Below, piece after piece: positions 1 to 8,157 of a stretch of 38,737 nucleotides of DNA. The position numbers were made by a program, and so were the translations under genes. How positions within the stretch are numbered: the stretch's first letter is position 1; every line of letters starts with the position of its first letter. The notes under the pieces were generated by a model. That model saw only the letters and a program-made list of their open reading frames with translations. It made no database searches and was not told the origin of the DNA. The stretch is from the NCBI GenBank assembly GCA_016285055.1, contig JAEEPZ010000029.1:1-38737 (forward strand), in the 5' to 3' direction. This DNA comes from Prevotella sp. (GTDB taxonomy: Bacteria; Bacteroidota; Bacteroidia; Bacteroidales; Bacteroidaceae).

Positions 1-44
1 ATATAATCAGAAACTTGGTATCTAAAGAATAGGAGACTTGAATT

Positions 45-2210
45 ATGCGTAAACAGTTTAAAGATATTGATATCTATGCAGGCATCAAGGCTCAGGATGG
101 TGCCAAGTGGATTAAAGACAATGGTATCGTAGAGAACTGGAAGACCCCCGAGCACATCGAGGTGCGCCCCGTCTATACGAAGGAAGACCTCGAGGGCATG
201 GAGCACCTCGACTTCACGGCCGGCATACCGCCCTACCTGCGCGGCCCCTACTCCATGATGTATCCGTTCCGCCCGTGGACCATCCGCCAGTATGCCGGAT
301 TCTCCACCGCAGAGGAGTCGAATGCCTTCTATCGCCGTAACCTTGCTTCAGGTCAGAAAGGTCTTTCCGTGGCCTTCGACCTGCCCACACACCGCGGCTA
401 CGACCCCGACAACCCCCGTGTAGTAGGCGATGTGGGTAAGGCTGGCGTGAGCATCTGCAACGAGGAGAACATGAAAGTGTTGTTCAGCGGCATCCCCTTG
501 AACAAGATGTCCGTCTCGATGACCATGAACGGCGCCGTGCTGCCCATCCTGGCCTTCTACATCGTGGCCGGTCTGGAGCAGGGCGCTAAGCTGGAAGAGA
601 TGGCAGGCACCATCCAGAACGACATCCTGAAGGAGTTCATGGTGCGCAACACCTATATCTATCCCCCCGCATTCTCGATGAAGATCATTGCCGACATCTT
701 TGAGTACACCTCGCAGAAAATGCCGAAGTTCAACTCTATTTCCATTTCGGGTTATCACATGCAGGAGGCAGGCGCTACGGCCGACATCGAGCTGGCCTAC
801 ACCCTGGCCGACGGCATGGACTACCTGCGCACGGGTGTCAACGCCGGCATCGACGTCGACGCCTTCGCTCCCCGTCTGTCGTTCTTCTGGGCCATCGGCA
901 TGAACCACTTCATGGAGATAGCCAAGATGCGCGCCGGCCGTCTGCTGTGGGCAAAGATAGTGAAGAGCTTCGGCGCCAAGAACCCGAAGTCGCTGGCCCT
1001 GCGCACCCACTCGCAGACCTCTGGCTGGAGCCTCACCGAGCAGGACCCCTTCAACAACGTGGGCCGCACCTGCATAGAGGCTATGGCTGCTGTCCTTGGA
1101 CACACCCAGTCGCTGCACACCAACGCCCTCGACGAGGCCATCGCCCTGCCTACCGACTTCTCGGCACGTATTGCCCGCAACACGCAGATATACATCCAGA
1201 ACGAGACGAAGGTGTGCAAGCAGATTGACCCGTGGGCCGGCTCCTACTATGTGGAGACGCTGACCAACGAGCTGGTGCACAAGGCTTGGGAGCACATCCA
1301 GGAGATTGAGAAACTGGGCGGCATGGCCAAGGCCATCGAGACCGGTCTGCCCAAGATGCGCATTGAGGAGGCTTCGGCCCGCACGCAGGCCCGCATCGAC
1401 AGCGGCCAGCAGACCATCGTCGGCATCAACAAGTACCGCCTCGACCACGAAGACCCCATCGACATCCTCGAGGTCGACAACACCGCCGTGCGCAAGCAGC
1501 AGGAAGAGTGCCTCAAGGAAGTGCGCGCCCATCGCGACGAGGCAGCTTGCCAGGCAGCCCTCAAGGCTATCACCGAGTGTGTGCGCGACTTCAAGGAAGG
1601 CCGCAAGAGCGAGAACAACCTCCTCGACCTCGCTGTCAAGGCTGCCCAGCTGCGCTGCACCTTGGGCGAGATCAGCGATGCCTGCGAAGAGATCGTGGGC
1701 CGTTACAAAGCAGTAATCAGAACTATTTCAGGCGTGTATTCATCAGAGAGCAAGAACGACAGCAACTTCGAGAAGGCCAAGCAGATGACCGACGAGTTTG
1801 CTAAGAGAGAGGGTCGCCGCCCGCGTATCTTCATCGCCAAGATGGGACAGGACGGTCACGACCGTGGTGCAAAGGTGGTAGCTACGGGCTACGCAGACTG
1901 CGGCTTCGACGTCGACATGGGTCCGCTGTTCCAGACGCCCGCCGAGGCTGCCCGCGAGGCTGTGGAGAACGACGTCCACATCGTGGGAGCATCGTCGCTG
2001 GCTGCTGGCCACAAGACGCTCATCCCGCAGCTCATAGAGGAGCTGAAGAAGCTGGGCCGCGAGGACATCATGGTCACCGCCGGAGGTGTCATCCCCGCAC
2101 AGGACTACGACTTCCTCTACAAGGCCGGCGTGGCCTGCATCTTCGGCCCCGGCACACCCGTGCCTTACTCAGCCGTTGAGATGATGAAGATTCTGCTCGA
2201 CGAGGAGTAA
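45..2210 (+). CDS. mutB: Methylmalonyl-CoA mutase, large (catalytic) subunit
   Basis: A 721-residue protein that interconverts succinyl-CoA and (R)-methylmalonyl-CoA with adenosylcobalamin in the cytoplasm, the key step of the succinate-propionate route. The N-terminal two thirds is the TIM-barrel substrate domain, with the conserved [18 protein letters not shown] tyrosine segment near residue 80-100 and [12 protein letters not shown] with the active-site histidine near residue 235-245. The last ~130 residues are the B12-binding domain; DGHDRG near residues 603-608 supplies the cobalt-ligating histidine, followed by the GASSLAAGH and VTAGGVIP segments. The length matches the family. AGGAGA lies about 10 bases before the ATG. 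The small subunit gene (mutA) normally precedes this one and would lie outside the left edge; only 44 bases of upstream DNA are visible. The symbol scpA is also used for this family. Confidence 0.97.
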   Translation: MRKQFKDIDIYAGIKAQDGAKWIKDNGIVENWKTPEHIEVRPVYTKEDLEGMEHLDFTAGIPPYLRGPYSMMYPFRPWTIRQYAGFSTAEESNAFYRRNLASGQKGLSVAFDLPTHRGYDPDNPRVVGDVGKAGVSICNEENMKVLFSGIPLNKMSVSMTMNGAVLPILAFYIVAGLEQGAKLEEMAGTIQNDILKEFMVRNTYIYPPAFSMKIIADIFEYTSQKMPKFNSISISGYHMQEAGATADIELAYTLADGMDYLRTGVNAGIDVDAFAPRLSFFWAIGMNHFMEIAKMRAGRLLWAKIVKSFGAKNPKSLALRTHSQTSGWSLTEQDPFNNVGRTCIEAMAAVLGHTQSLHTNALDEAIALPTDFSARIARNTQIYIQNETKVCKQIDPWAGSYYVETLTNELVHKAWEHIQEIEKLGGMAKAIETGLPKMRIEEASARTQARIDSGQQTIVGINKYRLDHEDPIDILEVDNTAVRKQQEECLKEVRAHRDEAACQAALKAITECVRDFKEGRKSENNLLDLAVKAAQLRCTLGEISDACEEIVGRYKAVIRTISGVYSSESKNDSNFEKAKQMTDEFAKREGRRPRIFIAKMGQDGHDRGAKVVATGYADCGFDVDMGPLFQTPAEAAREAVENDVHIVGASSLAAGHKTLIPQLIEELKKLGREDIMVTAGGVIPAQDYDFLYKAGVACIFGPGTPVPYSAVEMMKILLDEE

Positions 2211-2237
2211 GCTGCACTCCCCTCAAGAATCAGGAAT

Positions 2238-3704
2238 ATGAAGCTATACAGTGATGAAGAGCTGGCCGTCATTCTCGACGGCCAGCCCATTTTCCGCCTG
2301 ATAGGTCGCGTGGCCGACGAAGCAGGTGTAGAGTGCTATGTGGTGGGAGGCTACGTGCGTGACCTCTTCCTCGAGCGCCCCAACGACGACATCGACGTGG
2401 TGGTGGTGGGCAGTGGCATCGATATTGCCACACGCCTGAAGAAACAGCTTGGGCGAAAGGCTCACCTCAGCGTGTTCAAAAACTTCGGAACAGCGCAGGT
2501 GAAGATCAACTCTGACCCCAACACTCTGCACTACCCACTCGAAGTAGAGTTTGTCGGTGCACGCCGCGAGAGCTACAGCCACGACTCGCGCAAGCCCATC
2601 GTGGAAGACGGCACCCTGGAGGACGACCAAAACCGGCGCGACTTCACCATCAATGCCATGGCCATCTGCCTCAACGAGAAGCGCTTTGGCGAGCTCGTCG
2701 ACCCCTTCAACGGACTGGCAGACCTCGAAGACGGCATCATCGCCACACCGCTCGACCCGGAGATCACCTTCAGCGACGACCCCCTGCGCATGTTGCGGTG
2801 TATACGCTTCGCCACACAGCTGAATTTCCAGATAGAGGGTGCCACCTTCGAGGCCCTCGAGCACATGGCCGACCGAATAAAAATAGTCAGCAGCGAGCGC
2901 ATCATCACCGAGCTGAACAAAATCATCATGGCCCGGCATCCCAGCAAGGGCTTCGTCGACCTGCAGCGCTGCGGCCTCCTAAACATCATCCTGCCCGAGC
3001 TCTCGGCACTCGACATCGTGGAGCAGAAAAACGGGCGGGCACACAAAAACAATTTCTATCACACCTTGGAAGTGCTGGAGAATGTGGCCAGGGAGGAGTC
3101 GGGGGCGGGACTCTATTTACGATGGGCCGCCCTGCTCCACGACATCGGAAAGACAAAGACGAAACGGTGGGACCCTGCCATTGGCTGGACATTCCACAAC
3201 CATAACTATGTAGGCATGAAGATGGTGGCACCCTTGTTCCGCCGTCTGAAACTGCCCTTGGGCCCGGAGCTGCACTATGTGGAGAAACTGGTGGAGCTGC
3301 ACATGCGTCCGCAGGCCATTGCCGACGATATCGTCACCGACTCGGCCGTGCGCCGTCTGCTCAACGATGCCGGCGACGACATCGACGACCTGATGACGCT
3401 CTGCGAGGCCGACATCACATCGAAGAACGAGGTGAAGAAGAAAATATTCCTCGAGAACTTCCGCATGGTACGCGAGAAGCTCACCGACCTCGTGGAGAAA
3501 GACTACAAGCGCCTGCTGCAGCCTTGCATCGACGGCAACGAGATCATGCAGCTCTTCGGCCTGAAACCTTCGCGCGAAGTGGGGCAGCTCAAGCAATGTC
3601 TGAAAGACGCTGTCCTCGACAACCGCGTGGAGAACGAGCGTGAGCCTCTCATGCAGCTGCTCATGCAGAAGGCAGAGGAGATGGGACTCACAAGGGTTCA
3701 ATAA
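2238..3704 (+). CDS. cca: CCA tRNA nucleotidyltransferase with HD domain
   Basis: A 488-residue class II nucleotidyltransferase that adds or repairs the 3' CCA of tRNAs. The head domain shows YVVGGYVRDLFLERPNDDID (residues ~35-55), holding the GG motif and the DxD metal site, then the RRDFTINAMA motif near residue 135. A poly(A)-polymerase-type helical region follows. An HD phosphohydrolase domain occupies about residues 275-400: LLHDIGKTKTKRW carries the HD pair, with HNHNYVG downstream. The HD domain is common in bacterial CCA enzymes and may remove 2',3'-cyclic phosphates. It starts 27 bases after mutB, with AGGAA just before ATG, and is followed 10 bases later by dnaB, so the three probably share a transcript. 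Poly(A) polymerase is the main alternative, but this architecture fits CCA-adding enzymes better. Confidence 0.93.
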   Translation: MKLYSDEELAVILDGQPIFRLIGRVADEAGVECYVVGGYVRDLFLERPNDDIDVVVVGSGIDIATRLKKQLGRKAHLSVFKNFGTAQVKINSDPNTLHYPLEVEFVGARRESYSHDSRKPIVEDGTLEDDQNRRDFTINAMAICLNEKRFGELVDPFNGLADLEDGIIATPLDPEITFSDDPLRMLRCIRFATQLNFQIEGATFEALEHMADRIKIVSSERIITELNKIIMARHPSKGFVDLQRCGLLNIILPELSALDIVEQKNGRAHKNNFYHTLEVLENVAREESGAGLYLRWAALLHDIGKTKTKRWDPAIGWTFHNHNYVGMKMVAPLFRRLKLPLGPELHYVEKLVELHMRPQAIADDIVTDSAVRRLLNDAGDDIDDLMTLCEADITSKNEVKKKIFLENFRMVREKLTDLVEKDYKRLLQPCIDGNEIMQLFGLKPSREVGQLKQCLKDAVLDNRVENEREPLMQLLMQKAEEMGLTRVQ

Positions 3705-3714
3705 ATCTAAACAT

Positions 3715-5265
3715 ATGGCAGACAACAACAATACACGGCGCACCAGCCGCCAACAACCTATTGACAATCACTACGCTCACGTGCAGCCACAGGCTCTTGA
3801 GATAGAGCGCGCCGTGCTGGGCGCCCTGCTCATCGACAAGGATGCCTACGCCGTGGTGTGCGAGATGCTGCATCCCGAGAGCTTCTACGAGCCACGCAAC
3901 CAGCTCATCTACACCGCCATCCGCGACCTGTCGATGGACGAGAAACCCATCGACGTGCTCACCGTGACGGAGCAGCTGGCCAAGAACGGCACACTGGAGG
4001 AGGCAGGCGGGCCGGCCTACATCGCTGAGATTTCCAGCCGCGTAGCCTCCAGCGCACACATCGACTACCATGCACGCATCGTGGCGCAGAAGTTCCTGGC
4101 ACGACAGCTCATACAGTTTGCCAGCGACATAGAGACGAAGGCCTTCGACGAGACCATCGACGTGGACGACCTCATGCAGCACGCCGAGGGCTCGCTCTTC
4201 GAACTCTCGCAGAAGAACATGAAGAAGGACTACACGCAGGTGGACCCGGTCATCAAGAATGCGATGGACGCCATTATGAAGGCTTACCAGAACACCGACG
4301 GCCTGACGGGTGTGCCCACCGGCTACCATAAGCTGGACGACATCACCAGCGGCTGGCAGGCCAGCGACCTCGTCATCATCGCCGGGCGACCCGCCATGGG
4401 CAAGACCAGCTTCGCCCTCTCGCTGGCCAAGAACATTTCAGCTGACTTCAACGTGCCTACGGCGTTCTTCTCGCTCGAGATGTCCAACGTGCAGCTGGTC
4501 AACCGTCTCATCTCTAATGTCTGCGAGATACAAGGCTCGCACATCCAGAGCGGACAGCTGCAGCCTGACGAGCTGGACCGCCTGGACAAGCGCATCAACG
4601 GCCTGCACGGCAAGCCGCTCTACATCGACGATACGCCAGGCCTCTCGGTCTTTGAGCTGCGCACCAAGGCCCGCCGACTGGTGCGTGAGCATGGTGTGAA
4701 AATCATCATGATTGACTACTTGCAGCTGATGAACGCCAACGGCATGCGCTTCTCCTCGCGTCAGGAAGAGGTCAGCACCATCAGCCGTTCGCTGAAGAGT
4801 CTGGCCAAAGAGCTTGACATCCCCATCCTGGCACTCTCGCAGCTGAACCGTGGCGTGGAGAGCCGCGAGGGCATTGAGGGCAAGCGCCCGCAGCTGAGCG
4901 ACCTGCGCGAGTCGGGTGCCATCGAGCAGGATGCCGACATGGTGCTCTTCGTGCACAGGCCCGAATACTACCGCATCTTCCAGGACGACCACGGACGCGA
5001 CCTGCACGGCATGGCGCAGATCATCATTGCCAAGCACCGTAAGGGTGCCACCGGCGACGTGCTGCTGACCTTCCGTGGCGAGTACACCCGTTTTGAGAAC
5101 CCCGAGGATGCCCGCCTGACCAACGCTGCGCCTCCCATGGGCGGCGAGATTCTTGGCTCAAAAGTGAACGGCGACAGCCAGCCACCCATGCCCGGCGCTG
5201 ACTTCCAGCCCTTCGCCGACGAGGATCCGCTGATGCCTAACAATGACGGTCCGCTGCCTTATTGA
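3715..5265 (+). CDS. dnaB: Replicative DNA helicase DnaB
   Basis: A 516-residue hexameric replicative helicase. The start at 3715 (MADNNNTRR) is chosen because the frame upstream overlaps cca and the protein alignment to DnaB begins shortly after. The N-terminal helical domain (LEIERAVLGALLIDKDAYAV, about residues 25-120) binds primase. The RecA-like domain has Walker A GRPAMGKTSFA near residue 225, Walker B MIDYLQLM near residue 335, and ALSQLNRGVESR near residue 375. The tail from about residue 465 is proline- and glycine-rich and looks disordered, as in other Bacteroidetes DnaB proteins. No intein is present. It closes the plus-strand group and faces the acyl-CoA ligase gene across a strong hairpin. 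Confidence 0.97.
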   Translation: MADNNNTRRTSRQQPIDNHYAHVQPQALEIERAVLGALLIDKDAYAVVCEMLHPESFYEPRNQLIYTAIRDLSMDEKPIDVLTVTEQLAKNGTLEEAGGPAYIAEISSRVASSAHIDYHARIVAQKFLARQLIQFASDIETKAFDETIDVDDLMQHAEGSLFELSQKNMKKDYTQVDPVIKNAMDAIMKAYQNTDGLTGVPTGYHKLDDITSGWQASDLVIIAGRPAMGKTSFALSLAKNISADFNVPTAFFSLEMSNVQLVNRLISNVCEIQGSHIQSGQLQPDELDRLDKRINGLHGKPLYIDDTPGLSVFELRTKARRLVREHGVKIIMIDYLQLMNANGMRFSSRQEEVSTISRSLKSLAKELDIPILALSQLNRGVESREGIEGKRPQLSDLRESGAIEQDADMVLFVHRPEYYRIFQDDHGRDLHGMAQIIIAKHRKGATGDVLLTFRGEYTRFENPEDARLTNAAPPMGGEILGSKVNGDSQPPMPGADFQPFADEDPLMPNNDGPLPY

Positions 5266-5291
5266 GAAGCCATTCTTGCCCTTCGAAAGTT

Positions 5292-5335
5292 GACATGCCC
5301 GCATCCCCTCTGCTTATGGGGGATGCGGGCATGTC
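5292..5335. terminator. Perfect 17-bp hairpin between convergent genes
   Basis: GACATGCCCGCATCCCC at 5292-5308 pairs without a mismatch with 5319-5335 around a 10-base loop. It lies 26 bases past the dnaB stop and 59 bases past the end of the minus-strand ligase gene, so it can serve both. Neither strand has a T-run after the stem, so it is not a textbook intrinsic terminator; an mRNA 3' end or a palindromic repeat copy is also possible. Confidence 0.7.
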
Positions 5336-5394
5336 GTAGCTTACGGAATGACCTGTTGGTCTAAGTCAAGAACGGTGCGGTTCAACCTTACTCC

Positions 5395-7128
5395 TTATAC
5401 CACCTCGATGCCCTGCTGCTTGCAGAGCTCGAGGCTCATCTCCTTGAGCTTGAACTTCTGAATCTTGCCAGAGCCTGTGAGGGGGAACTGGTCGATGAAG
5501 AAGACATACTTCGGAATCTTGTAGCGGGCTATCTTGCCGCGGCAGAACAGCTGCACGTCCTCGGCCGTCATCTTCGCGCCCTCCTCAAGGATGATGAAGG
5601 CGCCGACAGCCTCGCCGTATTTCTTCGACGGCACGGCTGCCACCTGCACGTCGCGGATGCCGGGCATGTGGTAGAGGAACTCCTCAATCTCGCGCGGATA
5701 GATGTTCTCGCCGCCACGGATGATCATGTCCTTGATGCGCCCTGTAATCTTGTAGAAGCCCTGCTCGTCCTTCACGCCGAGGTCGCCGGAGTGCAGATAG
5801 CCGTTCTTGTCGATGACCTCAGCCGTGGCTTCGGGATTCTTGTAGTAGCCCTTCATCACGTTGAAGCCTTTGCAGCACATCTCGCCCTGCACGCCCACGG
5901 GGCACTCCTCGCCCGTCTCGGGGTTGAGCACCTTCACGTCGACGAAGGGGAAGTCGCGGCCCACGGTGGTGCAGCGCTGCTCGAAGGTGTCGTTGAGACA
6001 GGTCTGCGTCATGCCCGGCGATGACTCGGTGAGGCCGTAGACCGACGTGATGGTCATGTACATCTTTTCGCTGACCTGCTTCATCAGCTCCACGGGGCAC
6101 AGGCTGCCGGCCATGATGCCGGTGCGCAGACAGGTAAGGTCGAACATGTCGAACATGGGGTGGTTGAGCTCGGCGATGAACATCGTGGGCACACCGTAGA
6201 CGGCGGTACACCGCTCTTTATGGATGGAGGCCAGCACGACGAGCGGGTCAAACTTCTCGACCATCACCTCCGTGCAGCCGTGCGTCAGGCAGTTCATCGT
6301 GGCTAAAACAACGCCGAAGCAATGGAAGAGGGGCACGCAGACGCAGAGCTTGTCGTCGGCAGTAAAGCCCATATTCTCTCCGGTGAAGTAACCATCGTTG
6401 GCAATGCCGTAGTGGGTCAGCATCACGCCCTTGGGGAAACCCGTAGTGCCGCTGGTGTACTGCATGTTGCACACATCATAGCAGCTGACGCTCTTCTTCA
6501 TTTCGTTCAGCGTATCGTCTTCCACGTTCTGGCCAAGGAGCAGCAGCTCGGCGGTGTTGTACATGCCGCGATACTTTTCCATGCCGATGAATACGACGCT
6601 CTTCAGGTAGGGGAAGCGCTCGCTGTTCAAATGGCCGCGCTCGCAGGTTTTCAGCTCGGGCAGCATGGTGTAGGTCATGTCGACATAGTTGCAGTCCCAC
6701 GTGCCGTCGGTGATGCAGAGCACCTCCATGTCGGAGTCCTTGCAGAGATACTCCAGCTCGTTCTGCTTGTAGTTGGTGTTGACAGTCACAAGGACAGCGC
6801 CAATCTTTGCCGTGGCATAGAGGAACGTCAGCCAGTCGGGCACGTTGGTGGCCCAGATGCCCACGTTGGAGCCTTTCTTCACGCCGATGCTGATTAGTCC
6901 CTTGGCCAGGTTGTCCACACGCTCGTTGAACTTCGACCAGGTGAAGCGAAGGTTGCGGTCTGAATAGACGATATACTCCTTGTCGGGCGTCGTCTCGGCC
7001 CAGTGCTCGAGCCATTCTCCCAGTGTGCGTTCCCACAATTGGTAGCCGGCGCTGCCAGTCTCGGCAGGGTATGTCCTGTTAGGCAGGGGTCTGCCTGCCA
7101 TGTCCAATTTCACATTGTTTGTTTCCAT
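5395..7128 (-). CDS. Acyl-CoA synthetase (AMP-binding, FadD-like)
   Basis: A 577-residue adenylate-forming enzyme of the ANL superfamily, which activates a carboxylic acid with ATP and joins it to CoA. Signature motifs are [16 protein letters not shown] (the AMP/P-loop motif, near residue 227), YGLTESSPG (A5), YLHSGDLG with the following [16 protein letters not shown] hinge (A7-A8, near residue 440-465), and the C-terminal [11 protein letters not shown] with the catalytic lysine. Length and motif order fit medium- or long-chain ligases; the substrate cannot be read from the sequence. It lies 52 bases downstream of the XRE-cupin regulator on the same strand, and both are probably read from the promoter at 7805-7835. 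The context suggests that an acyl or fatty-acid pool is sensed by the regulator and drives the ligase. Confidence 0.9.
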   Translation of the reverse strand: METNNVKLDMAGRPLPNRTYPAETGSAGYQLWERTLGEWLEHWAETTPDKEYIVYSDRNLRFTWSKFNERVDNLAKGLISIGVKKGSNVGIWATNVPDWLTFLYATAKIGAVLVTVNTNYKQNELEYLCKDSDMEVLCITDGTWDCNYVDMTYTMLPELKTCERGHLNSERFPYLKSVVFIGMEKYRGMYNTAELLLLGQNVEDDTLNEMKKSVSCYDVCNMQYTSGTTGFPKGVMLTHYGIANDGYFTGENMGFTADDKLCVCVPLFHCFGVVLATMNCLTHGCTEVMVEKFDPLVVLASIHKERCTAVYGVPTMFIAELNHPMFDMFDLTCLRTGIMAGSLCPVELMKQVSEKMYMTITSVYGLTESSPGMTQTCLNDTFEQRCTTVGRDFPFVDVKVLNPETGEECPVGVQGEMCCKGFNVMKGYYKNPEATAEVIDKNGYLHSGDLGVKDEQGFYKITGRIKDMIIRGGENIYPREIEEFLYHMPGIRDVQVAAVPSKKYGEAVGAFIILEEGAKMTAEDVQLFCRGKIARYKIPKYVFFIDQFPLTGSGKIQKFKLKEMSLELCKQQGIEVV

Positions 7129-7180
7129 TTTCTTCGTTTTTCCGTTATAACGCTATAACGTGGTGCCGTCATAACGATGA

Positions 7181-7765
7181 TTAAAATGGGATGTAAACCA
7201 CAGCGAGAATCTTGGCCGACTTGCCGGGAGCGCCGTGTACGTGGTGCTTGACGATGGAGTCGTAATAGATGCTGTCGCCCTCTTTCAGGTTGTAGGTCAT
7301 CTTGCCGTAGACTATCTCCACCTCGCCCTGCATGACGTAGATAAACTCCTCGCCCTCGTGCTCAGACAGCTGGAAGTCGGGCTTGTCTTCAGGGTTGATG
7401 TCAATGATGAAAGGCTCCATGTGGCGCCCGGCCTTCTGCTTGGCCAGCGGGTGATACTCCATGTGCTTGCGGGCATCGATGGTGCCGTTGCTGAAACTGA
7501 TGCTACTCTCGGCCTCGCGGTCTTTGGCACGTGTGATGACCGGACCTATGGCGTCGTTGTCGTCCATGAAGGTGCCTAAGCGGACACCCAGCGCACGGGC
7601 TATCTTGATAAGCGGGCCCAAAGAGGGCAGGTTTACGTCGTTCTCGATGGATAAAATCTGTTCTGCCGTCAGGCCGCTGCGCTCGGAGATTTCTTCAATG
7701 GAGAGATTTTTCGTCTCTCTGAGTCTCTTGATTTTTGCGCCAACAATGGAATGTGTGTCGGACAT
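7181..7765 (-). CDS. XRE-family regulator with C-terminal cupin domain
   Basis: A 194-residue transcription factor. Residues ~8-62 form a helix-turn-helix of the XRE type (AKIKRLRETKNLSIEEISER, with LTAEQILSIEN as the recognition part). Residues ~125-192 form a cupin_2 barrel with EGEEFIYVMQGEVEIVYG and GDSIYYDSIVKHHVHG, a small-molecule binding fold. Such HTH-cupin proteins bind a metabolite and control neighbouring metabolic genes. It is first in a two-gene unit with the acyl-CoA ligase and is preceded by a clear Bacteroidetes promoter. Autoregulation is likely but no operator palindrome was identified. The ligand is unknown; an acyl-CoA or free acid is a guess from the neighbour. Confidence 0.9.
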   Translation of the reverse strand: MSDTHSIVGAKIKRLRETKNLSIEEISERSGLTAEQILSIENDVNLPSLGPLIKIARALGVRLGTFMDDNDAIGPVITRAKDREAESSISFSNGTIDARKHMEYHPLAKQKAGRHMEPFIIDINPEDKPDFQLSEHEGEEFIYVMQGEVEIVYGKMTYNLKEGDSIYYDSIVKHHVHGAPGKSAKILAVVYIPF

Positions 7766-7804
7766 AAAGTTATTTTTATTGAGGGTTAAGTTTTAAATAA
7801 TGCG

Positions 7805-7835
7805 CAAAGATACGGATTTGCTTTCAGACGACAAA
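7805..7835 (-). promoter_or_regulatory. Bacteroidetes-type promoter of the XRE-cupin/ligase unit
   Basis: On the minus strand TTTG (7835-7832), a 19-base spacer and TATCTTTG (7812-7805) match the primary sigma consensus of Bacteroidetes (TTTG, 19 bp, TAnnTTTG). The expected start site is near 7799, giving a leader of about 34 bases before the ATG at 7765. Confidence 0.85.
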
Positions 7836-8157
7836 GAAATTATCCGTTTTTTCTTCCGTTTTGTCACAATTGCTTGACATTGCACAAATGCAGGACTAAA
7901 AAAGTCAACGACTTGGTAGTGTGCGATGGCTTGTAAAAGTGAAAATCGATTCGGCTTCACCGCCATGAAAGTTCTTGCGCTTGCAAGCGTTGCCTAACGC
8001 GCCTATCCGTAGCCTTTCGGTAGCAAGCGGCAAAGCCGAGCGCCATCTGGGGCTTTTATGCAATTGGTTTCCTGCCGAGAAACCTTTGGTTTCCTGCCGA
8101 GAAACCGATGGTTTCTCGGCAGGAAACTTTTATAACCCATACGCGGACGGAGGCCAA
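7836..8157. other. Gene-free stretch upstream of the regulator and downstream of uvrD
   Basis: No convincing gene. From left to right it holds the upstream side of the regulator promoter, an area with nested inverted repeats (TCGGCTT 7951-7957 with AAGCCGA 8033-8039, enclosing the 12-bp palindrome CGCTTGCAAGCG at 7978-7989 and a CTATCCG/CGGTAG hairpin near 8003-8022), and the three-unit palindrome array at 8066-8127. The nested repeats could be a structured RNA or an intergenic repeat copy. Confidence 0.5.
8066..8127. repeat. Tandem palindrome array, 22-bp period, 3 units
   Basis: GGTTTCCTGCCGAGAAACC occurs at 8066-8084 and 8088-8106. At 8110-8127 the same unit is inverted (GGTTTCTCGGCAGGAAAC). 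Spacers are 3 bases, so starts fall every 22 bases. Units 2 and 3 together form a perfect 18-bp stem (8089-8106 with 8110-8127) closed by GAT. The array lies 30 bases past the uvrD stop and may end or protect that transcript. Confidence 0.85.

Noticed and set aside
348..1532. 394-codon open frame on the minus strand inside mutB
   Set aside because: It lies opposite a clear methylmalonyl-CoA mutase; its composition (Val/Leu/His/Asp-rich) is the usual antisense shadow of a GC-rich gene and no family motif is seen.
3640..3714. Longer start of dnaB at 3640
   Set aside because: It would overlap cca by 65 bases and add 25 residues with no DnaB similarity; ATG at 3715 gives the normal N-terminus.
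7793..7966. 57-codon minus-strand frame overlapping the regulator promoter
   Set aside because: It covers the -33 and -7 boxes of the XRE-cupin gene and has no recognised motif; a conserved repeat is a more likely reason for its openness.
7929..8000. 23-codon plus-strand frame in the gene-free stretch
   Set aside because: Too short, in a region of nested inverted repeats, with no promoter or relatives visible.
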